From assembly GCA_947626655.1 (NCBI GenBank), contig CANQTA010000005.1:1-46702 (forward strand): a stretch of DNA of 46,702 bases, given 5' to 3'. Below are positions 29,094 to 37,511 of the stretch, one piece after another. The notes below the pieces were generated by a model. It saw only the letters and a list, made by a program, of their open reading frames with translations, did no database searches and was not told where the DNA came from. Source of the stretch: an uncultured Bacilli bacterium. Lineage in GTDB: Bacteria > Bacillota_I > Bacilli_A > RF39 > UBA660. The position numbers were made by a program, and so were the translations under genes. Position 1 is the first letter of the stretch. Each line of letters begins with the position of its first letter.

Positions 29094-29328
29094 TTATCCT
29101 TCTATATCATTTCTTCTAACAAAATCATCATAAATCCATTCTAGAGCATAATCAAAAATATAAACAAGTTCTTCAATTAATTCTTTTTTAGTCATTTTAT
29201 GTAAATAGTTTATGGCGTTTTTGTATTGTCTTTCTTCATACTCTTCATATTCTTGTTGTAATTTTACTTTTATAATAATCTAATCCTCTCCAACATGACG
29301 AACCACTGGCACTTGTAACTATACTCAT
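29094..29328 (-). pseudogene. internally deleted remnant resembling SWIM zinc-finger protein
   Basis: N-terminus MSIVTSASGSSCWRGLDYYKSKI in one frame, then KLQQEYEEYEERQYKNAINYLHKMTKKELIEELVYIFDYALEWIYDDFVRRNDIEG* in another; Cys/His core absent. Confidence 0.4.
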
Positions 29329-29514
29329 CTAAAATCATTACTCCTTCATTTCTATAATTCTCACTTTTTATTTTCTTTTGTTTTGGTTTTGCCGACTTCA
29401 AAAAGCCAATACATCAATATTTTTCTTTTTTAGTAGCATCTAGTTTTTCAAATTATATCTCTATCATCAAAAAGATAAAATCTTTTCTAATAAATTTTAA
29501 TTATTTATAAAGTT

Positions 29515-29931
29515 TTAATCTCTTTCTCTAAAAGATTTAATAATTTCTCCCGTTTTAGCATTTATATAAAAGTCGTATTCATAACCATTATATTTAAAAT
29601 CAATCTCATAAACTTGCATTCCATATTTATACTCTAATTCATTACTTAAATCATAAATATCTTGTTTATTTATATTTAAACTATTTAAGGCTATTTGTAA
29701 AGCATCACTACTAGAAATATTATTACTATCACTATTATTATTGTCGTTGTTATTAGTATTGTTATTGTATTCTTGATTATTAAATTCTCTATCATCATTT
29801 GAATAAAAAGATCGACAATTATCATATAACTCTTCTAAGTATTCACTCTTTAAATAAAAACCAATACTTGAAACTAAAAATATAATACAAATAACTCCTA
29901 AAACTATTATCAATATTTGATTCTTTTTCAT
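29515..29931 (-). CDS. membrane-anchored PepSY-domain protein
   Basis: ALQIALNSLNINKQDIYDLSNELEYKYGMQVYEIDFKYNGYEYDFYINAKTGEIIK. Confidence 0.88.
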   Translation of the reverse strand: MKKNQILIIVLGVICIIFLVSSIGFYLKSEYLEELYDNCRSFYSNDDREFNNQEYNNNTNNNDNNNSDSNNISSSDALQIALNSLNINKQDIYDLSNELEYKYGMQVYEIDFKYNGYEYDFYINAKTGEIIKSFRERD

Positions 29932-30058
29932 TTTTAATTCACTCCTTTAAATTACTTCAATAAATTTTAATTTGCTTTATTTTCCCCTATTTAATTTTAT
30001 CATATTCCGGAAAATAATAGGCAAAAAATTTCAAAAAAAGACTTAAAATTTAAGCCAT

Positions 30059-30544
30059 TTAATTAACTTTACCAAATTTATTAAAAGGATATACCACTAA
30101 ATTAGTAGTTCCTTCAATTTCTTGCTTTTTAATTACCCCAATACTTCTACTATCTAAAGATATTTCGCGATTATCCCCCATTAAAAAATATTCATCAGCC
30201 CCTAAAGTAATCTTTTCAAAATCTAAAGTTTCTCCATAAGCATAAACATCTTCAACAACTTTATCATTAATATATAACAAACCATTTTCATAATAAATTG
30301 TTTCACCTGGTAAACCAATAACTCGTTTTATTAAGTTATCACCTTCCACACTTTTATTAACCACTACTATATCAAAGCGTTCATAAGAAGTATCATATTT
30401 TTTTAAAATCATTATTTCATTTCCCTCTAAAGTAGGTACCATGCTTTGACCATCCACCATAATAGGAGTAAAAATAAATGTTCTAATAACCATAACTACT
30501 AAAATTATAATTAAATAGGGAATTAATTCTTTAATAATTTTCAT
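30059..30544 (-). CDS. lepB: signal peptidase I
   Basis: MVDGQSMVPTL; NLIKRVIGLPGE; YFLMGDNREISLDSRS. Confidence 0.96.
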   Translation of the reverse strand: MKIIKELIPYLIIILVVMVIRTFIFTPIMVDGQSMVPTLEGNEIMILKKYDTSYERFDIVVVNKSVEGDNLIKRVIGLPGETIYYENGLLYINDKVVEDVYAYGETLDFEKITLGADEYFLMGDNREISLDSRSIGVIKKQEIEGTTNLVVYPFNKFGKVN

Positions 30545-30606
30545 AATTAAGCATTTCCTTTCGTTTATAAATTTGTTCCTAAAATAAAAGAATTAAGGTT
30601 AACACC

Positions 30607-30951
30607 TTAATTTCTTTCTTTAACCTTATATTCTTTACGCATCTTTTTAATAAAGTTAAGTTTCGCTCTTCTAACCATTCCTTTTTTAACTACTGTTATT
30701 TTATCAATAGTTGGAGCATTAACAGGAAATATTCTCGTTACTCCAATACCACTTGAAGTTTTGCGAACAGAGAAAGTCTCAGAAACACTTCCACCTTTTT
30801 TAGCAATTACTAAACCTTCAAAAGCTTGGATTCTTTCTTTTTTTCCTTCTTTTACCCAAACATCAACACGAACAGTGTCTCCTACACGAAAATCGGGAAT
30901 GTCTTTACGAATATGACGCGCATTAATTTTATCAACTAAATTAGCCATCAT
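30607..30951 (-). CDS. rplS: 50S ribosomal protein L19
   Basis: RKDIPDFRVGDTVRVDVWVKEGKKERIQAFEGLVIA; start probably 30948. Confidence 0.98.
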   Translation of the reverse strand: MMANLVDKINARHIRKDIPDFRVGDTVRVDVWVKEGKKERIQAFEGLVIAKKGGSVSETFSVRKTSSGIGVTRIFPVNAPTIDKITVVKKGMVRRAKLNFIKKMRKEYKVKERN

Positions 30952-31032
30952 AACACATCCTTTCTAATAAATTTTTACCTGTAATCATTAATATATATTA
31001 AATTTAAGCGGATTACATACCTCTTGGGTTCG
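30952..31032 (-). promoter_or_regulatory. probable L19 (rplS) mRNA leader
   Basis: About 80-nt 5' UTR with TGTAATC/GATTACA stem (31011-31017 with 30980-30986). Confidence 0.55.
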
Positions 31033-31038
31033 CTCATA

Positions 31039-31067
31039 ATTATAACATAAGTTTATTTAATTGACAA
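31039..31067 (-). promoter_or_regulatory. rplS promoter TTGTCA, 17 nt, TATAAT
   Basis: TTGTCA at 31067-31062 and TATAAT at 31044-31039 on the minus strand. Confidence 0.75.
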
Positions 31068-31108
31068 GAAAATTCTATTTCAATGTAATTATCAAACGAA
31101 AATGAAAA

Positions 31109-31615
31109 TTAATCGAAATGCCAAAAGTAGATAATAACAAACAACAACACTATAATACTTATTAAAATTGGAATTATAAAATTTAATAAAATTGTTATTA
31201 TAGATATAGTTAAATAATTAAATATATTTATTACTATTATTAATATTATAGATTTCCACAATATAATAAATAATACTATATAAACCATTTTATATAAAAA
31301 TAATTTATATGAATTTGTTCTTAATAATAGATATTCAGGAGAATTGGTAAAATCAAAAATAAAATATTGATAAGAAATATATATAAAAACAAGCATTTGA
31401 AAAAACAGCCAAAGATATTCCAAAAAGCCAGCTTGTTTATTTGGAATACCCAAAAGAATTTGCATTTGAGCTAAACTTATTTCATTTGTTAAAATATCGT
31501 GAGGAAATAATTTGAAAATAAATGTCATAAGAATTAAAAAAGTAATAAATATTAATAAACATTTATAAAAACTTTTTCTAATAAGATTTAAAAAGCATAA
31601 TAATTCATATTTCAT
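31109..31615 (-). CDS. ABC-2-type permease-like membrane protein
   Basis: Multiple TMs; 4-nt overlap with neighbour. Confidence 0.65.
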   Translation of the reverse strand: MKYELLCFLNLIRKSFYKCLLIFITFLILMTFIFKLFPHDILTNEISLAQMQILLGIPNKQAGFLEYLWLFFQMLVFIYISYQYFIFDFTNSPEYLLLRTNSYKLFLYKMVYIVLFIILWKSIILIIVINIFNYLTISIITILLNFIIPILISIIVLLFVIIYFWHFD

Positions 31616-32352
31616 AATATTTTATCCCTTTTTGATTTTTCTATCAACAAATAATAAAAAATAGACAAAATTAACAACAAAATGACAAATTGAGATATAG
31701 TAGCAATTATTTCCAATGAAAAAGAAGTATACGGCAATATTTTAAAATATCTTATAAATAATAATGGAATTTCAGAAATTTTATTAATTACATCATTATG
31801 GGGAAAACTAATAAAAAATAAACATAAACAAGCTCCCCAAAAAATCATAGTTATTTTTTTGCCAAAATTCCAGTATAATACATAGATGATTATTGAAAGC
31901 ATAGTAATTATTAATAAAGATCTAATACTAAAAAACAAACAATAAAGATAAGCAGGAAATTGATAAACTATTTTTGAATTAATATCTATATTAAAATCGG
32001 TTATGATTAATGAACCAACAACCAAAAATATTAATACTATTAAAAATAATAATATATTAATTTTTATAATATTTATGATATTATTATTAATATATTTTTC
32101 AAAATTATTATTTCTTAAAATTATATTTTCGTTATGAAAAAAATTATATAATGTAGTGATTATTAATACAATGCCAATAAAATAGAAAAACCAAAAAGAA
32201 TTATCTGTTAAATTAATTAACATTTGTCCAAAGAAATCAGAATTAAAAGAAGAAATAAGTGCTATTAAACTCCCCAACAAACAAGCAATTAATCCTACAA
32301 ATAATTTAGTAATTATAACTCTTTTACTCATATTTAATCTTTCCATTATCAA
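31612..32352 (-). CDS. ABC-2-type permease-like membrane protein
   Basis: Multiple TMs; overlaps the ATPase gene. Confidence 0.7.
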   Translation of the reverse strand: MIMERLNMSKRVIITKLFVGLIACLLGSLIALISSFNSDFFGQMLINLTDNSFWFFYFIGIVLIITTLYNFFHNENIILRNNNFEKYINNNIINIIKINILLFLIVLIFLVVGSLIITDFNIDINSKIVYQFPAYLYCLFFSIRSLLIITMLSIIIYVLYWNFGKKITMIFWGACLCLFFISFPHNDVINKISEIPLLFIRYFKILPYTSFSLEIIATISQFVILLLILSIFYYLLIEKSKRDKIL

Positions 32353-32989
32353 AATAATATATTTTACTTGCCATATTTTGTAAATCTTCTTTTATATGAG
32401 AAGAAATAATAATTATTTTGCCTTCTTTTTGTTTATCTTTCAAATATTTAGTAATTTTTTTAACACTTTCATCCTCTATTCCATTAAATGGTTCATCTAA
32501 TATTAAAACATGGGGATTTTCCATTATAACTTGAGCAATTCCTAATTTTTGTTTCATCCCTAAAGAATATTCAGCATATTTTTTATCTTTTTCATTTAAT
32601 AAATTTACTATCTCTAATGCTTTAAGTATTTCTTTATCTGTAATTTTATTTTGTATTTCTGCTAACAATTTTAAATTTTCATAACCACTTAAATTTGGAA
32701 AAAAAGTGGGTTTTTCAATTAAAGCCCGAAGATTAGGAACAAACATATTAGATTTTTTATAATTTTGACCATCAAATAATACTTCACCCTCAGTTGGACT
32801 ATATAAACCACATATTATTTTTAACAAAACACTTTTTCCAGAACCATTTCGACCACTTAAACCATAAATATTACCATCACTCAATTTTAAATTAATATTA
32901 GTCAACACATAGTTTTTTTTAAATTTTTTACTGACATTTTTGATTTCAATTTTCATTTTTATCCTCCTAATTATTTTTTTCACAATCAA
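32324..32989 (-). CDS. ABC transporter ATP-binding protein
   Basis: LSGRNGSGKSVLLKIICGL; YSLGMKQKLGIAQ; VLILDEPFNGIED. Confidence 0.96.
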   Translation of the reverse strand: MIVKKIIRRIKMKIEIKNVSKKFKKNYVLTNINLKLSDGNIYGLSGRNGSGKSVLLKIICGLYSPTEGEVLFDGQNYKKSNMFVPNLRALIEKPTFFPNLSGYENLKLLAEIQNKITDKEILKALEIVNLLNEKDKKYAEYSLGMKQKLGIAQVIMENPHVLILDEPFNGIEDESVKKITKYLKDKQKEGKIIIISSHIKEDLQNMASKIYYFDNGKIKYE

Positions 32990-33869
32990 TTATTAATTTT
33001 TCTGTATTTTTATAAGATAAAAGTACTAAAACACTAGTTAAAATAAACATAGCTGTTGTAAATAAAAGTAAATTGGCAGTTCCATCAACATCACTAAAGG
33101 TAAATAAATTCATTATATTGAATAAAGGACCTATATCAGTTTTTAGTATTATCCCAAAGATAATGACATTTACAAATATTTCTAAAAATAATTCAATACC
33201 TATATAAGTTAATATAGAAAGAATAATTGCTGTAACATAATTATGCTGTTTACGAGCTACAATTAAACCAATATTTATAAAAATACATGAATATAAAAAT
33301 ATATTAAGTAAGTAAAGAAAAATAAATAGATAGGGATGATAAATTAGTGAAGATGTCCAATTAGAACTATGATAATTTATTGCATAACTGGGATCAAAAG
33401 TTGTTTGATATTTGCAAAATATTATTACAAGAAATGCAAAAAGTGGTAAAAGCCAAACATATTTATAAGCAATTTTAAAATAATTATAATAAAACCGTTT
33501 AGAACTTTCTCTCGTTTTGGCATTAATTATAAATCTATATTTTAAAATTTGACAAACATTGATTAAGGTTGGAATAATTAAAAAAACAAATGCCAAAGGA
33601 TTAATTAAATTTAATCGAAAAGATAACATATCAGTTAGTTTGGTAAAAAAATCCATCTTATCATTTTCAGAAGATATAACTTTTTTACAATATTCAGAAG
33701 GATTATTAGAATTTATTAATTCGTTCTTACAATATTCTAAAGTTTTTGACTGCGCTTCCATTAATTTTTGCTCATTAATATTGTAAGAAATAGCTTGATA
33801 AATAAAATAACTAAGCATAATAATTAATATCAAAATAAATACTTTGTTTCTTTTAAAAAATCTTTTCAT
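32967..33869 (-). CDS. ABC-2-type permease-like membrane protein
   Basis: Multiple TMs; overlaps the ATPase gene. Confidence 0.75.
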   Translation of the reverse strand: MKRFFKRNKVFILILIIMLSYFIYQAISYNINEQKLMEAQSKTLEYCKNELINSNNPSEYCKKVISSENDKMDFFTKLTDMLSFRLNLINPLAFVFLIIPTLINVCQILKYRFIINAKTRESSKRFYYNYFKIAYKYVWLLPLFAFLVIIFCKYQTTFDPSYAINYHSSNWTSSLIYHPYLFIFLYLLNIFLYSCIFINIGLIVARKQHNYVTAIILSILTYIGIELFLEIFVNVIIFGIILKTDIGPLFNIMNLFTFSDVDGTANLLLFTTAMFILTSVLVLLSYKNTEKLIIDCEKNN

Positions 33870-33968
33870 ATTTCCTCTTAATTATCTACTATTTTTATGA
33901 TTTAATAATACCATTTTAAATTAATTTTTTCAATTATTGTTTAATATAATTAAATGTATTTGTTATTT

Positions 33969-34337
33969 TTATCTACTTTTACTATGGTTCGGAATAAATA
34001 TTTTATTTCCCAACATATCTAACATATTTAAATATCTTCTTAAAAGATTGGGAGGTAAAAACTTTTGATAGGTATTCAATAAAATTTTACGAACATTATC
34101 AATCTTTAAAAGGGCCAATAAGGCATCGCTTTCAGTAGAATCATCACTTTCATTGATATCCATAATTAAATAAAGAATTTCCCGATACATCTTATTAAAG
34201 TTTTTGGCTATGGCAGCATTTATTAATTCTGAATCATAAATAGTTATTGTTTCTGAAGCTTTTTTATTGTTTATTTTTAAACCATTATTTTCTGCAATTT
34301 CCACTATTTCAAAATCTTTATGAACTTTTTCAATCAT
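33969..34337 (-). CDS. hypothetical protein
   Basis: 122-aa ORF overlapping trmD by 8 nt. Confidence 0.65.
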   Translation of the reverse strand: MIEKVHKDFEIVEIAENNGLKINNKKASETITIYDSELINAAIAKNFNKMYREILYLIMDINESDDSTESDALLALLKIDNVRKILLNTYQKFLPPNLLRRYLNMLDMLGNKIFIPNHSKSR

Positions 34338-35007
34338 TGTGAATCTCCTTTAATAAATCTGGGCGTCTTTCTTTAGTTCTTTTTAATTGTTCTTTTTGCC
34401 GATATTCTTGAATTTTTTGATGATTACCACTCAATAATACTTCAGGCACTTCTAACCCTCTAAAATTTGCTGGCTTTGTATATGTAGGATAATCTAACAA
34501 ATTACTCGTAAAAGAATCGGCGGTTGTAGATAATTCATTTATGGCTCCTGGCAATAATCTAACTATCGAATCAGTAATTGCCATTGCTGGGATTTCTCCT
34601 CCTGTTAAAACAAAATCACCAATACTTATTTCTAAATCGACAAACTCTCGGATTCTTTCATCATAACCTTCATAATGACCACACACAATAATTAAATGAT
34701 TAATATTTTTTAATTCTTGGGCCATACTTTCCTTAAAAGTTTTTCCTTGTGGACACGTAAGAATTACTAAAGAATCTTCTTTCTTAAGATCTTCAATAGC
34801 TCTTACTACCGGTTCACACATAAGAACCATACCAGCCCCACCGCCATAAGGAGTATCATCAACTTTTTTATGCTTATCCAAAGAATAAGTACGAAAATCA
34901 ATTATATTTATTGTAACTAAACCTTTATCTATAGCTCTTTTAATAATAGACTCTGATAAAAAACCAGTAAACATAGCAGGAAAAAGAGTCAAAATATCAA
35001 TTTTCAT
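34330..35007 (-). CDS. trmD: tRNA (guanine-N1)-methyltransferase
   Basis: [42 protein letters not shown]. Confidence 0.98.
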   Translation of the reverse strand: MKIDILTLFPAMFTGFLSESIIKRAIDKGLVTINIIDFRTYSLDKHKKVDDTPYGGGAGMVLMCEPVVRAIEDLKKEDSLVILTCPQGKTFKESMAQELKNINHLIIVCGHYEGYDERIREFVDLEISIGDFVLTGGEIPAMAITDSIVRLLPGAINELSTTADSFTSNLLDYPTYTKPANFRGLEVPEVLLSGNHQKIQEYRQKEQLKRTKERRPDLLKEIHND

Positions 35008-35056
35008 AAGATACTCCTTTCTTGTGAAGATATTATACTATTTATTACCTTTTAAA

Positions 35057-35551
35057 TCAAATAATTAATTGCTTACCATTATGAGTAATAATCTTTTTTT
35101 CTAATAAATTAATTTCTTGAATATAAACATCGATATTAGGAAGATAAAAAGTTTTAGTTCCACTTACTTTAAATAATATATTTTGATTATTTTCTTCATA
35201 ATCTGTTATAATTCCTAAATATTCATCTTGCTCATAAACTTTAAATCCAATTAAATCTTGATATAAATATTCATTTTCTCTTAATGGTAACTCACTTCTC
35301 TTAATATAAATATTTTCGCCCTTATATTTTAAAACTTCATTTATATTACTATAACCTTTAAATAAAATTAAATCATGATTTTTATGAAAACGATGAGTAC
35401 TTATTAATTCTTTAACTTTATTAATCCCAATATATATAGGAAAATCTTCTTTAAAAATACGTTCTTTATATTCAAACATACTACTTATTTTTAATTCCCC
35501 TTTAATACCAAAAGTATTAATAATCTTCCCCACTAAAATAAAATCATTCAT
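35057..35551 (-). CDS. rimM: ribosome maturation factor RimM
   Basis: VGKIINTFGIKGELKI; PRC-barrel; precedes trmD. Confidence 0.94.
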   Translation of the reverse strand: MNDFILVGKIINTFGIKGELKISSMFEYKERIFKEDFPIYIGINKVKELISTHRFHKNHDLILFKGYSNINEVLKYKGENIYIKRSELPLRENEYLYQDLIGFKVYEQDEYLGIITDYEENNQNILFKVSGTKTFYLPNIDVYIQEINLLEKKIITHNGKQLII

Positions 35552-36263
35552 GATTTACCTCATACATCAAGATACTAGCAGCTACTCCTGCATTTAAACT
35601 TTCACAGTTGGGTTGCATTTTTATTAATACCTTTTGATTGCACAAAGTTGCCACTGCCTTAGAAACCCCTTTTCCTTCATTGCCAATAACAATAGCATAT
35701 TTTAAACTACTAACATCTTTAATATCTTGGCCATTTTGGACATCAGTCGTTATTTTTAAATAAGAATTATCTAAACTTTTTAAAAACTTTTCAATATCTC
35801 CTCTTAAAACGTTTAAATGAAAAAACATTCCTTCACTAGCTCTAATACTTTTAGGATTATATAAATCAACCGAATTATTCGATAAAAATAACGTATCAAA
35901 ATTAAATGCGACAGCACTTCTAATAATAGTCCCTAAATTACCAGGATCTTGAATATCATCTAAAACAATTACATTACCCTTAACTTCTCTACTTTCTAAA
36001 AAATGACAAACAGCGATAGTTTTAGCCCCTGTTACTTGCTTAGATAATAAATTTATAATTTTGGAAGTAACATAATAAGTTGGTAAATCATATTGGGCAT
36101 TTTTATCAATAGTAATGATTTCTACTACAACTTTTCTTTTTAAAGCTTCTTTAATTAAATGATCATCTTCAACTAAAAATAGTTCGTTAGCATCTCGATA
36201 TTTTTTATGTTGTAACTTTTGCCAAAATTTAACCTTTTCATTATTTAGACTCGTTATTTCCAT
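35544..36263 (-). CDS. TrmH/SpoU-family RNA 2'-O-methyltransferase
   Basis: VLDDIQDPGNLGTIIRSA; VIGNEGKGVS; LNAGVAASILMYE; start MEITSLNN preferred. Confidence 0.93.
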   Translation of the reverse strand: MEITSLNNEKVKFWQKLQHKKYRDANELFLVEDDHLIKEALKRKVVVEIITIDKNAQYDLPTYYVTSKIINLLSKQVTGAKTIAVCHFLESREVKGNVIVLDDIQDPGNLGTIIRSAVAFNFDTLFLSNNSVDLYNPKSIRASEGMFFHLNVLRGDIEKFLKSLDNSYLKITTDVQNGQDIKDVSSLKYAIVIGNEGKGVSKAVATLCNQKVLIKMQPNCESLNAGVAASILMYEVNHE

Positions 36264-36352
36264 AAATAAATTCACCATTATCATTATACTAGAGGAATTT
36301 CTTTTTGACAATAAGAATAAAATTTAGTTTAAAAAAATTAGCAATAAGCTAA

Positions 36353-37048
36353 TTAACCTTTGCGTAATTTTTTACGTCTTTCTTTATAATCAGGTATGGC
36401 CATCTCAACAATTTTCCAAAAATTTTTACTATGATTAGGTTCATAAAAATGCGCTATTTCATGAATAATAACATAATCAATTAAGGAAATATCTTTTTTT
36501 AAAAGTTCACTATTTAAAGTAATTATTTTATCTTTAGTATTACAAACTCCCCACCTAGTACGCATTTTTCTAATTCTTAAGCGAAAATTCGGTAAATTAT
36601 TAAAACAATTCTTACATATAGCAATCTCAGCATTAAATACTCTTTCACATTCACTTTGATAAAATTTATTTAAAGCCTCTTCATCATGACAAGTAATATT
36701 ATTATCTATAATCTTTAACTCGGTAACTCGGTTATCAAAAGTAACTTCATAAGATTTTCCTAAATACCAAAACAAACTATCACGAATACTCTTTTGCAAA
36801 GCATCTTCATACATTTTTAAAATCGCACCAGAATTTTTCGTAATTAAATTTTTAACTTCATTATCAGTAATAAAACGGGGTGCAGTAATAATTAATTGAC
36901 AATTTTCATCAAAACGAAAATAAAGATTTTTATTATCTTTGCGAATTATTTCATAATTAATAATATAATCATTTAATTTAAACTTCATAATTTCAACTTC
37001 ATTCTCTTTTAATATTTTATCATAACATTTCTTAATGAACAAACTCAT
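36353..37048 (-). CDS. YgjP/DUF45-type zinc metallopeptidase; start probably 36988
   Basis: TRWGVCNTKDKIITLNSEL...DYVIIHEIAHFYEPNHSKNFW. Confidence 0.9.
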   Translation of the reverse strand: MSLFIKKCYDKILKENEVEIMKFKLNDYIINYEIIRKDNKNLYFRFDENCQLIITAPRFITDNEVKNLITKNSGAILKMYEDALQKSIRDSLFWYLGKSYEVTFDNRVTELKIIDNNITCHDEEALNKFYQSECERVFNAEIAICKNCFNNLPNFRLRIRKMRTRWGVCNTKDKIITLNSELLKKDISLIDYVIIHEIAHFYEPNHSKNFWKIVEMAIPDYKERRKKLRKG

Positions 37049-37457
37049 TTAACCAAAAATAATCTTTATTTTTAAAATCGCAAACAAACAAATTATCACT
37101 CATTAAATAATTAACCAACAAGGCCGGATCAATAACATCACTTTTTAAAAGTAAATGACTCTTATAAACTTTTAATTTACTCATCTCCGGTTTATATTTA
37201 TTATTAATAATATGGATACCATCTACATAACTATAATAACGATTATTTTTAAATAAATTGCTAATTCTTTTATTTAAATAATCTAAATTAAAAGTATCAA
37301 ATATATCCCCAAATATTTTAAAAGACACATTAGCATTCACAGAATCATAATAATACAAATTTTCAATCGTTCGATATAAATTATAAGGTGTTTCTTTAGT
37401 TAAAATTGTCAATTCTTTTTTGATTTTAAAAATATAAAAAGTTCGCATTTTTATCAC
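37032..37457 (-). CDS. hypothetical protein
   Basis: 141-aa ORF overlapping the metallopeptidase gene. Confidence 0.6.
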   Translation of the reverse strand: MIKMRTFYIFKIKKELTILTKETPYNLYRTIENLYYYDSVNANVSFKIFGDIFDTFNLDYLNKRISNLFKNNRYYSYVDGIHIINNKYKPEMSKLKVYKSHLLLKSDVIDPALLVNYLMSDNLFVCDFKNKDYFWLNEFVH

Positions 37458-37511
37458 CTAGAAGCATTATACTAAATTTTAGTTGCAAAAAATGTCAAAC
37501 GATGCCGAAAA

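Noticed and set aside
28910-29119. Plus-strand 69-aa ORF antisense to dinD start
   Set aside because: Low-complexity antisense translation
33559-33786. Plus-strand 75-aa ORF in the permease gene
   Set aside because: Antisense to a coherent membrane-protein ORF; no SD seen
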